In this document: positions 1 through 6,066 of the stretch, one piece after another
Layout: each line of letters begins with the position of its first letter
How positions within the stretch are numbered: the first letter of the stretch is position 1
Origin: a bacterium
GTDB taxonomy: Bacteria > SZUA-79 > Acidulodesulfobacterales > Acidulodesulfobacteraceae
NCBI GenBank assembly: GCA_021799935.1
Contig: JAJYZM010000066.1
Span: forward strand, 1 to 6,066
Direction: 5' to 3'
DNA: 6,066 nt
Translations under genes and position numbers: made by a program
Notes under the pieces: generated by a model
What the model was told of the DNA's origin: nothing
Database searches by the model: none
The model's input: the letters and a program-made list of their open reading frames with translations, nothing else

Positions 1-1397
1 AAGCGGCAAAAAACCTTAAAGTCATAGGAAGGGCGGGCAGCGGATTAGACAACGTCGATAAAGCGGCCGCAACCGCCGCCGGCATAGTAGTTATGAATAC
101 GCCCGGAGGAAATACGGTAACTACGGCAGAACTGACATTTGCGATGCTTCTTGCCATGTCGAGGCATATACCGCAGTCTTTCCTTTCGATTAAAGAAGGC
201 AAGTGGGAAAAGAGCAAATTTCAAGGTACGGAAGTTTACGGAAAAACTCTCGGAATAATAGGAATGGGCAATATAGGGCAGGTCCTTTATAACAGGGCAA
301 AGTGTTTTGGAATGAATCCGATAGGATACGACCCGCTTTTGTCAAAAGAAAAAGCCAAAGAACTAGAAATAAATCTTGTCGGTTTAGACGAAATATATGC
401 AAAATCGGATTATATAAGCGTTCATACTCCTTTGGTAAAAGAAACTAAAGGAATGATAAATAAAGAAACCATATCTAAAATGAAAGACGGGGTGAAACTC
501 CTTAATATAGCAAGAGGAGGCATAATCAACGAGGCCGATTTATATGAAGCCCTTAAATCCGGCAAGGTTTCCGCATGCGCGTTGGACGTATTCGAAATAG
601 AGCCGCCCGTCAATAATCCTCTTTTAACTTTAGATAATCTTATCGCTACTCCGCATCTTGGGGCATCTACCGAAGAAGCCCAAACTAACGTGGCAGTGGC
701 TATATGCCATCAAATCGCCGATTATCTTATAAACGGCACGATAAAAAATGCCGTCAACGTTCCTTCGGTGACGAAAGAAGAGGTAGAAATTATAGGACCT
801 TATTTGAATTTAGGAGAAAAAATAGGCAGGCTGTTGGGAAACATTATAACCGGCGGAATTACAAATATCAAAATAGACTATAACGGCGCCGTTTCCGCGC
901 ATAATACCGGAGCCATAACTCCTAATGCGGTGAAAGGGATTCTTTACCCGCTGTTGGGAGAGGATATAAATTACGTAAATGCAAACGAAGTCGCAAAAAA
1001 AAGAGGCATATCGGTTATCGAATCGAAATCGGACCAGGCATTCGACTACACAAGTTCGATATCTATTACCGCAACCACGGATGTTAAGACTTTCAGCATA
1101 TCCGGCGCTATATTCGGCAAAAAAAATCCATGGATAGTAAAAATAGACGATTATTCTATAGAGGCTATTCCCGAAGGGCATATATTGGTCATATTCAATC
1201 TTGACAGACCGGGCGTTATAGCTTCGATAGGAAAGGTCCTCGGCAGAAATAAAATCAATATTGCAAGAATGCATCTCGGAAGGCATCTGGATAAGGCTAT
1301 CTCGATATTGCAATTAGATTCTGCGGTCGATAATGCCGTAATTAATGAATTAAAAGCCGAACCAAACATAACCGAAGCTAAATATTTAGAATTATAG
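1..1397 (+). CDS. serA: D-3-phosphoglycerate dehydrogenase, long form (5' end missing)
   Basis: Oxidises 3-phosphoglycerate to 3-phosphohydroxypyruvate with NAD+, the first step of serine synthesis in the cytosol. The frame is open from base 3, so the ATG at 93 is an internal Met. The codons before it give the typical SerA stretch GRAGSGLDNVD followed by AATAAGIVVMNTPGGNT. About 464 residues are visible; long SerA proteins have about 525, so some 60 are missing at the N-terminus. Numbering visible residues from base 3, the order is: end of the substrate domain; Rossmann NAD motif GIIGMGNIG (84-92); catalytic Arg171 (NIARGG), Glu200 (FEIEPP) and His218 (TPHLGAST); allosteric substrate-binding (ASB) domain about 260-385; C-terminal ACT domain about 392-464, where serine binds in homologues. 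Oddities are Ser at visible residue 13, where Val is usual in GRAGVG, and a shortened ACT loop. The TAG stop overlaps the next gene's GTG start by one base. Confidence 0.96.
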   Translation, partial: AAKNLKVIGRAGSGLDNVDKAAATAAGIVVMNTPGGNTVTTAELTFAMLLAMSRHIPQSFLSIKEGKWEKSKFQGTEVYGKTLGIIGMGNIGQVLYNRAKCFGMNPIGYDPLLSKEKAKELEINLVGLDEIYAKSDYISVHTPLVKETKGMINKETISKMKDGVKLLNIARGGIINEADLYEALKSGKVSACALDVFEIEPPVNNPLLTLDNLIATPHLGASTEEAQTNVAVAICHQIADYLINGTIKNAVNVPSVTKEEVEIIGPYLNLGEKIGRLLGNIITGGITNIKIDYNGAVSAHNTGAITPNAVKGILYPLLGEDINYVNANEVAKKRGISVIESKSDQAFDYTSSISITATTDVKTFSISGAIFGKKNPWIVKIDDYSIEAIPEGHILVIFNLDRPGVIASIGKVLGRNKINIARMHLGRHLDKAISILQLDSAVDNAVINELKAEPNITEAKYLEL

Positions 1398-2659
1398 TGA
1401 ATAGAAAAAATCCGATAATTCCTTCCCAGCCGCCCCAGGGAACAAGGGATTTTCTTCCGGGAGAAACGGAATTAATAGACGGAACCGCTAATATATTACT
1501 GGAAGAGTTTTCAAAATGGGGATACAGCAAGGTTATAACTCCAAGCATAGATTTTTTAGACGTGTTTTTGATGAGTTCGGAATCTGCCGAACTGTTTAAG
1601 GTTGCAGATACAAGCACCGGTGAAATGCTGTCTTTCAGGAGCGATTTCACGCCCCAGATAGGCAGGCTCAGTTCCGCTTTAAAAAATTCTATCGTCCTGC
1701 CGTATAAGTTTTCTTACAGCGGTCCCGTTCTGAGAAATTTCGACCCGGTTCTCGGCAAGCCTAGGGAAATATGGCAGGTTGGCGCTGAATTAGTCGGGCC
1801 TGAAAGTCCCGAGAGCGATGCCGAACTTATAATTATGGGCATCGAATCGCTTAAACGCCTTAATATAAAAGATTTTAGCGTAGATATAGGGAACGTCGAA
1901 TTTTTTAGGGGGATAGTTTCGGACATAGAAACGCCGTACAAAAAAAAAATAGAAGAATTTATATTAAGGAAAGATTCTTCCGGTTTGCATGATTTCCTAG
2001 AAAGCATATCTTTGCCTTCCGGCAAAAAAGAAGCGATAAGCGAGCTCCCTTTTATATTCGGGGAAAAATCGGTTATTAAAAAAGCATGGAAAATGGCATG
2101 CAACGAAGCATCGAAAAATGCTTTAGAGAATTTAGAACGGGTTGTTTCTTATATAAAATCGTATAAGCTTGAAAAATATATTACTATAGACTTAGGCGAG
2201 ATACGGGGACTCAATTATTATACGGGAACGATTTTTGAATGTTTTGCGCCCAATGTAGGTTATGAAATTTTCGGAGGAGGCAGATATAATAATTTAATAG
2301 GCAGGTTCGGGGAGAATTGCGCAGGAGCCGGATTTGCGGTAAATTTAGATATTTTATGCAAATATGCCGATTTTACGGCTAGCGGTTATAAAGAGAAAGA
2401 TTACCTTGTTTTCAATAAGTCCATGGATAAGAAATCGGAAGCAGGACTTATCGTTTTTTTACGAAAAAAAGGCTTTACCGCCGAATCTAATTTTATGGAT
2501 TACGGATATTCGGATGCATTAAAATATATGAACGAAAATAATATTAAAAATATTATATATATGAACGAAAATAAAATCTTGTTAAAAAATATTTATACCG
2601 GTAAAGAAAAAAAATTTAAAACCGTTTCTGTCCTTAAAAAATACTTAGAAAATAATTAA
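1397..2659 (+). CDS. hisZ: ATP phosphoribosyltransferase regulatory subunit (HisS paralogue)
   Basis: HisZ partners a short HisG to catalyse and feedback-control the first step of histidine synthesis, ATP + PRPP to phosphoribosyl-ATP. The 420-residue protein has the class II synthetase core: GTRDFLPGE (15-23), RSDFTPQIGR (81-90), the Arg113 region with REIWQVGAELVG (123-134), RGLNYYTG (270-277) and GGGRYN (293-298). HisZ is preferred over histidyl-tRNA synthetase because the motif 2 region reads QVGAELVGPESPESDAE and the 278-315 block (FECFAPNVGYEIFGGG, then GAGFAVNLD) matches HisZ usage. The C-terminal part from about 333 resembles a reduced anticodon-binding-type domain, as in longer HisZ proteins. 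The start is GTG inside TAGTG at the serA stop. An in-frame TAA at 1379 rules out any earlier start, and the next Met is at residue 59, inside the conserved core. No clear ribosome site precedes it, which suggests coupling to serA translation. It implies a short-form hisG elsewhere. Divergent HisS is the main alternative. Confidence 0.88.
   Translation: MNRKNPIIPSQPPQGTRDFLPGETELIDGTANILLEEFSKWGYSKVITPSIDFLDVFLMSSESAELFKVADTSTGEMLSFRSDFTPQIGRLSSALKNSIVLPYKFSYSGPVLRNFDPVLGKPREIWQVGAELVGPESPESDAELIIMGIESLKRLNIKDFSVDIGNVEFFRGIVSDIETPYKKKIEEFILRKDSSGLHDFLESISLPSGKKEAISELPFIFGEKSVIKKAWKMACNEASKNALENLERVVSYIKSYKLEKYITIDLGEIRGLNYYTGTIFECFAPNVGYEIFGGGRYNNLIGRFGENCAGAGFAVNLDILCKYADFTASGYKEKDYLVFNKSMDKKSEAGLIVFLRKKGFTAESNFMDYGYSDALKYMNENNIKNIIYMNENKILLKNIYTGKEKKFKTVSVLKKYLENN
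2528..2578 (+). repeat. Short in-frame direct repeat within hisZ
   Basis: An 18-base unit beginning ATATATGAACG occurs at 2524-2541 and again at 2557-2574, a period of 33 bases or 11 codons. It encodes the pentapeptide YMNEN twice (residues 377-381 and 388-392) in the C-terminal domain. Both copies match perfectly at the DNA level. It may be a small duplication or chance in AT-rich coding sequence. Confidence 0.6.
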
Positions 2660-2690
2660 TCTAAATTTAAATTAAAAATCCATATCGTTT
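2660..2690 (+). other. hisZ-purA spacer, AT-rich
   Basis: This 31-base gap is the longest in the window and is almost wholly A/T. It contains the perfect palindrome AATTTAAATT (2664-2673) and no purine-rich Shine-Dalgarno site before the purA ATG. It has no GC-rich stem followed by T residues, so I see no terminator. No -35/-10 pair can be defended. Transcription probably reads through. Confidence 0.5.
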
Positions 2691-3983
2691 ATGAGAAAAA
2701 AAAATATTATTGTAGTGGGTCTTCAATGGGGAGACGAAGGAAAGGGAAAAATAGTAGATTTATTGGCGAAAGATGCCGATATAGTAGCGCGCTACCAGGG
2801 GGGTAATAATGCAGGGCATACAGTAGTAAGCGGAGATTTAAGCCTTGTTTTTAGGCTTGTCCCTTCAGGAATATTAAACGAAGAAAAAATTTGCATCTTA
2901 GGCAACGGGGTCGTTATAGACCCTGTGGTGCTTCTGCAAGAGCTTGAAGATTTAAAGTCCATAGGAATAAACATCAAAGACAGGTTTTTTATTTCATATA
3001 AATCGCATATTATAATGCCTTATCATAAGAGGTTAGATATAGCGAGGGAAAGATTGAGGGGCGCAGGCATGATAGGGACTACCGGCAGAGGAATAGGCCC
3101 CGCATATGAAGACAAGGTTGCAAGGCTGGGTATTCGGGCAGTAGATTTGCTCAACAGGGATATTCTATATAAAAAGATTGTTTTAAGCCTTAAAGAAAAG
3201 AATTATCTATTTAAAAACGTTCTCGGAGAGGATATATTCAATCCCGACGATTTGATAGAGGAATATTTAAATTACGGCGATAAAATCCAGGAATTCTTAA
3301 TAGATTCTTCGATATTTATCAACGAGAGGCTGGATAAAGGTTACAACGTTATGCTTGAAGGGGCGCAGGGAACATTTTTAGACGTCGATCACGGCACATA
3401 TCCGTATGTCACTTCGTCTAACACCGTAGGAGGTTCCGCTCTTTCGGGCATCGGTCTCGGCCCTACGAAAATAGACGAGGTAATCGGCATCACGAAGGCT
3501 TATACGACGAGAGTGGGAGAAGGTTATTTCCCGACGGAACTTAAAGGCGAGGAAGGCAGGATAATAAGAGATAAGGGAGAGGAGTTCGGATCCGTTACGG
3601 GAAGGCCGAGAAGATGCGGCTGGTTTGACGTGAACTTAATTAAAGAAGCCGGACGTTTAAACGGCGTTACGGGAATGGTTGTGACAAAACTCGATGTTTT
3701 ATCCGGATTAGGGAAAATAAATATATGCACAGGTTATATGTTGAACGGTTCTATTATAAACCATCTGCCTTTTTCTTCCGCGGATTACGATAAGGCAATC
3801 CCCGTTTATGAAGAAATGGAAGGGTGGAGCGGCGATATATCCCGTATAAAATCGTTTAAAGACCTGCCCGTAAATTCCCAGAAATATATTCTTAGGATAG
3901 AAGACCTTACCGGTTTGCGTATAAACATGCTGTCTGTCGGCAAAGAAAGGATGCAGACTATAAATTTAAAAAATATTTTTTAG
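2691..3983 (+). CDS. purA: Adenylosuccinate synthetase
   Basis: Joins IMP and aspartate using GTP to form adenylosuccinate, the committed step to AMP; a cytosolic homodimer in known cases. Its 430 residues equal the family's usual length. Visible motifs in order: the N-terminal loop WGDEGKGK (13-20) with catalytic Asp15; NNAGHTV (39-45) with catalytic His43; GTTGRGIGPAYEDK (129-142) contacting IMP; EGAQGTFLDVDHGTYPYVTS (223-242); TRVGEGYFPTE (273-283); the aspartate/IMP loop SVTGRPRR (301-308); guanine-recognition TKLD (332-335); and the near-terminal SVGKER (415-420). No key residue is missing. The ATG at 2691 places the first beta strand where expected. The codons after the start form a run of nine A (2696-2704). 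No clear ribosome site is present. It lies 31 bases after hisZ and 9 before the methyltransferase gene. Confidence 0.98.
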   Translation: MRKKNIIVVGLQWGDEGKGKIVDLLAKDADIVARYQGGNNAGHTVVSGDLSLVFRLVPSGILNEEKICILGNGVVIDPVVLLQELEDLKSIGINIKDRFFISYKSHIIMPYHKRLDIARERLRGAGMIGTTGRGIGPAYEDKVARLGIRAVDLLNRDILYKKIVLSLKEKNYLFKNVLGEDIFNPDDLIEEYLNYGDKIQEFLIDSSIFINERLDKGYNVMLEGAQGTFLDVDHGTYPYVTSSNTVGGSALSGIGLGPTKIDEVIGITKAYTTRVGEGYFPTELKGEEGRIIRDKGEEFGSVTGRPRRCGWFDVNLIKEAGRLNGVTGMVVTKLDVLSGLGKINICTGYMLNGSIINHLPFSSADYDKAIPVYEEMEGWSGDISRIKSFKDLPVNSQKYILRIEDLTGLRINMLSVGKERMQTINLKNIF

Positions 3984-3988
3984 GAAGG
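3982..3988 (+). promoter_or_regulatory. Ribosome binding site for the TTG-started methyltransferase gene
   Basis: AGGAAGG overlaps the last two bases of the purA TAG stop. Its AGGA core ends 7 bases before the TTG at 3993. It is the best Shine-Dalgarno match before any start in the window, and it decides the TTG start, since the nearest in-frame ATG (residue 22) lies well inside the protein. The overlap suggests translational coupling with purA. Confidence 0.75.
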
Positions 3989-3992
3989 TTGC

Positions 3993-4832
3993 TTGAGTTG
4001 CGGACAATTTTTTAATACGGCTTTGTCGCAAGATTTTTCCCCGGATGTTCGATATATGGCTTATCAGTCATATTTAACCGCCCCACACCTTTTACATCAG
4101 ATAGACAATTTAGGTTACTCTTTTTACGGCAAGACCGTCGCGGATATTGGAACGGGCGTAGGAATATTGCCGTATTTATTAAAAGAAAGGAATCTTTCGA
4201 AGATTATAGGCATAGATTTAGACAAAGATTTTTTAAAAGCCGCGCGTTATTTAAACAACAACGAAAACACCGCATATATAAATGCCGACGGCCGGAATAT
4301 ACCAGTTAAAGATTCCGTTTTCGATTCAATTTTCGTAAGATACGTTTTTCAACATACCGGTATGTCGGATATCTTTCTTTCCGAGATTAAAAGAACGATT
4401 AAAGACGGCGGACTATTAATTATAGCCGATATCGAAGACGATATGAATATATTTTATCCGGATCTTCCCGAAAGTTCCAAAAAATTATTTCGAATTTATT
4501 CCGAATATCAAAAATTAAAGGGGGGAGACAGATTAATTTCGAAAAAATTGCCCGCTTTTCTGCTATCGCACGGTTTTAAGGATATAAAGATAAGACCGTA
4601 TACGCTTGTATTTTTTAAGGGCAGCGAGGGAAGTTCCAGCCCCGAGGCTTTAAAAAACGCTTTTTTATTAGTTCAAAATGAATTGGAGCTTGTAAAAAAC
4701 GATATTTTAAGCAGAAAATTAATCGCTTCCATAGAATTTCATAAAGGTTTAAACGATTATTTTAAATTTTTAAATTTAAAAGACGATTTACTTATTTCCA
4801 AGACCGAATTTTTAATTACTTGTAAAAAATAA
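3993..4832 (+). CDS. Class I SAM-dependent methyltransferase, substrate unknown
   Basis: A 279-residue soluble protein with a seven-strand Rossmann methyltransferase fold of the Methyltransf_11/25 (UbiE-like) kind. Motif I is VADIGTGVGIL (49-59). Asp75 in GIDLD should bind the SAM ribose hydroxyls. NADGRNIPV (97-105) holds the acidic residue near the adenine. DSIFVRYVFQH (111-121) is motif IV, and IKDGGLLIIAD (136-146) the post-core strand. A GGDRLISKKLPAFLLSHGF stretch (177-195) resembles a segment common in small-molecule methyltransferases, where it precedes the last strands. Residues 1-45 likely cap the active site. There is no signal peptide or membrane segment. The substrate cannot be inferred; quinones, lipids and small metabolites are all possible. 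The TTG start is backed by a strong ribosome site. The gene is 9 bases after purA and 4 before a permease gene, so co-expression is likely. Its codons look more AT-rich than purA, judged by eye. Confidence 0.87.
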   Translation: MSCGQFFNTALSQDFSPDVRYMAYQSYLTAPHLLHQIDNLGYSFYGKTVADIGTGVGILPYLLKERNLSKIIGIDLDKDFLKAARYLNNNENTAYINADGRNIPVKDSVFDSIFVRYVFQHTGMSDIFLSEIKRTIKDGGLLIIADIEDDMNIFYPDLPESSKKLFRIYSEYQKLKGGDRLISKKLPAFLLSHGFKDIKIRPYTLVFFKGSEGSSSPEALKNAFLLVQNELELVKNDILSRKLIASIEFHKGLNDYFKFLNLKDDLLISKTEFLITCKK

Positions 4833-4836
4833 TCTT

Positions 4837-5610
4837 ATGAAAACGGAATTCCGAGCTTTTATCGCCATAAACAACAGGGAAATCTTGAAATTTATAAGGC
4901 AGAAATCGAGGCTTATTACCGACCTTTCAAGGCCTGTAATATGGCTTTTATTCGTCGGCTACGGCATTTCTACCATGGTTAAAATTAAAAGCGGTTCTTA
5001 TATGCAGTTTATCTTCCCCGGCATACTTGTAATGACAGTTCTTTTCAGGTCTATTTTTTCCTCGATATCAATAATTTGGGACAGGGAATTCGGCGTTTTG
5101 AAAGAAATACTCGTTTCCCCGGTTTCAAGAAAGACCTTCGTACTTGCTAAAATCACGTCGGGCGGCATAGTCAGCACCGCTCAGGCTGTTATAATGCTTG
5201 CATTCGCACCGTTTATCGGCATCAAACTGAGCTTAACCGTATTAGCATTGGCCGTCGTATCCCTTTTTTTAATTTCATCGGCAATAACGGCATTCGGCAT
5301 AGTTATAGCCTCAAAAATGACTTCTTTCGAGGGATTCAATTCGATTATAAATCTGATAGTGCAGCCGATGTTTTTTGTGAGCGGAGCTCTTTATCCCATA
5401 AAAAGGTTCCCGGGTTTTTTAAAAATACTTGCATATATTAATCCGGTTACTTATTCGGTAGATTTACTGAAGTATATCTTTTTTTACAATAAAAAGATAA
5501 ATTTATTCATACCTGAAACTCCCGTAGTATGGGATTTTATTTTTATTTTATTATTTTTGGTTTTAATGATTTTTCTTTCCAACTATTTTTTCGAAAGAGA
5601 AGATAATTAA
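4837..5610 (+). CDS. ABC-2 type exporter permease (YadH/DrrB-like)
   Basis: Integral inner-membrane subunit of an ABC exporter of the ABC-2 (COG0842-type) family, 257 residues, the usual length. An amphipathic N-terminus (1-30) precedes about six membrane segments near 32-48, 57-79, 108-129, 132-158, 168-188 and 232-250. Family marks are PGILVM (61-66) in helix 2, the cytosolic coupling stretch DREFGVLKEILVSPVSR (82-98), and INPVTYSVDLLK (201-212) before the last helix. The protein needs a separate ATP-binding subunit, as it has no Walker motifs. None lies in the two genes before it or in the visible part of the gene after it. It starts at an ATG 4 bases after the methyltransferase stop without an obvious ribosome site, which points to translational coupling. 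Known relatives export drugs, polysaccharides or lipids; the substrate here is unknown. Confidence 0.9.
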   Translation: MKTEFRAFIAINNREILKFIRQKSRLITDLSRPVIWLLFVGYGISTMVKIKSGSYMQFIFPGILVMTVLFRSIFSSISIIWDREFGVLKEILVSPVSRKTFVLAKITSGGIVSTAQAVIMLAFAPFIGIKLSLTVLALAVVSLFLISSAITAFGIVIASKMTSFEGFNSIINLIVQPMFFVSGALYPIKRFPGFLKILAYINPVTYSVDLLKYIFFYNKKINLFIPETPVVWDFIFILLFLVLMIFLSNYFFEREDN

Positions 5611-5614
5611 TATT

Positions 5615-6066
5615 ATGAAAATAAGTTTTTTAAATATATTTAAAAAATCTATAAGGAAAATAAAAGTAAAGAAGCCTTTAGAAAAAAAAGGTTTTGTGAT
5701 ATTTCAGATAGACGGTCTTTCCTACGAGGCTTTAAGGAAGGCATTGTCGCTTAATTTAATGCCGCACCTGAAGAAAATTATAAAGTCCGATAAATATATT
5801 CTTAGCAGATATTTTACGGGAGTTCCTAGCGACACCCCTTTTTTTCAAGCAGGACTTCTATACGGAAATAACGATAATATCCCAGGATTCAGATGGATAG
5901 AAAGAGAAACGGGCGAAGAAATTATATTCAAAAAGCCTGAAAGCGCAGGCCGGATCGAGGAACTCCTTGCAAAAAAAAGCCGCGGACTTTTAACCGGCGG
6001 TTCAAGTTATGTAAATTTATTTTCCGGCGGGGCGTCACGCTCCACATTTACGCTTTCTACTTTTTC
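5615..6066 (+). CDS. Alkaline phosphatase superfamily / type I phosphodiesterase-like protein (3' end missing)
   Basis: The N-terminal 150 residues are visible, running open to the window edge. After a basic, Lys-rich leader (1-25) without a clear signal peptide comes the strand and metal site FVIFQIDGLS (27-36), with Asp33 as the likely first metal ligand. GVPSDTPFFQAGLLYG (69-84) follows, where Thr74 sits like the nucleophile of nucleotide pyrophosphatase/phosphodiesterases. Next are NIPGFRWIERETGEE (88-102) and GLLTGGSSYVNLFSGG (124-139), a block I associate with bacterial proteins annotated alkaline phosphatase family. Later metal ligands fall beyond the window, so activity cannot be confirmed. 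Family members hydrolyse phosphate mono- or diesters, and some related enzymes move phospho-head-groups on lipids or glycans. The start is the ATG 4 bases after the permease stop; its ribosome site is weak (GAGAAG at 5597-5602, rather far). Tight spacing argues for co-expression with the permease and methyltransferase. Confidence 0.8.
   Translation, partial: MKISFLNIFKKSIRKIKVKKPLEKKGFVIFQIDGLSYEALRKALSLNLMPHLKKIIKSDKYILSRYFTGVPSDTPFFQAGLLYGNNDNIPGFRWIERETGEEIIFKKPESAGRIEELLAKKSRGLLTGGSSYVNLFSGGASRSTFTLSTF

Noticed and set aside
93..95. ATG at 93 as the true serA start
   Set aside because: The frame is open upstream to base 3 and encodes conserved SerA residues (GRAG-GLDNVD), so the gene begins before the window.
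810..1313. Open frame of 167 codons on the - strand opposite serA
   Set aside because: It lies wholly inside serA. Its translation is rich in Tyr, Cys, Ser and Arg with no recognisable motif, as expected of an antisense shadow.
1714..2103. Open frame of 129 codons on the - strand opposite hisZ
   Set aside because: It is contained within the conserved HisZ core and has no motif or ribosome site.
2284..2289. TATAAT resembling a -10 box upstream of purA
   Set aside because: It sits in the conserved GGGRYNNL codons of hisZ, about 400 bases before purA, with no -35 partner. Such strings are common in AT-rich coding DNA.
1397..2659. Histidyl-tRNA synthetase (hisS) for the second gene
   Set aside because: The overall fold matches, but the motif 2 region and the FAP-GYEIFGGGRYNN to GAGFAVNLD block follow HisZ rather than HisS usage. 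The neighbouring purA and serA also fit biosynthesis better.
2664..2673. AATTTAAATT palindrome followed by A residues as a terminator or operator
   Set aside because: The stem would be all A/T and too weak for termination. No T-run follows on this strand, and similar strings occur inside genes.
3984..3992. tRNA or other RNA gene after purA
   Set aside because: Only 9 bases separate purA from the next start, and no cloverleaf can be drawn in any gap of the window.
4769..4780. Perfect palindrome TTTAAATTTAAA in the methyltransferase gene
   Set aside because: It encodes part of the FKFLNLK stretch and is explained by Phe, Leu, Asn and Lys codons in AT-rich DNA.

Overview
The window carries six genes, all on the + strand and packed head to tail. 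The junctions are a 1-base overlap, then gaps of 31, 9, 4 and 4 bases, so this looks like one operon or part of one. No RNA gene, mobile element, CRISPR array or convincing terminator is visible, and no stretch over 300 bases lacks a gene. The first gene (serA) is cut by the left edge and the last (an alkaline-phosphatase-superfamily protein) by the right edge.

Positions 1-3983 hold three housekeeping biosynthesis genes: serA (D-3-phosphoglycerate dehydrogenase, long form with ASB and ACT domains), hisZ (HisS-like regulatory subunit of ATP phosphoribosyltransferase) and purA (adenylosuccinate synthetase). They meet in nucleotide metabolism. Serine supplies glycine and one-carbon units for purine rings. 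The first step of histidine synthesis consumes ATP and PRPP, and the pathway later releases AICAR, which re-enters the purine pathway. PurA then commits IMP to AMP.

Positions 3993-6066 change character: a class I SAM-dependent methyltransferase, an ABC-2 type exporter permease with no ATPase beside it, and the N-terminal third or so of a phosphodiesterase/alkaline-phosphatase-like protein. The trio is tightly spaced and may act on a lipid, an envelope component or an exported small molecule. That is inference from gene types only, and no substrate can be read from the sequence.

The source is a bacterium of moderately low GC (about 40% by eye, not counted), with heavy use of ATA (Ile), AGA/AGG (Arg) and TTA (Leu), GTG and TTG starts as well as ATG, and mostly weak Shine-Dalgarno sites. 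From general knowledge, a serA-hisZ-purA order recalls deltaproteobacterial (Desulfobacterota-type) anaerobes, but the lineage call is tentative.
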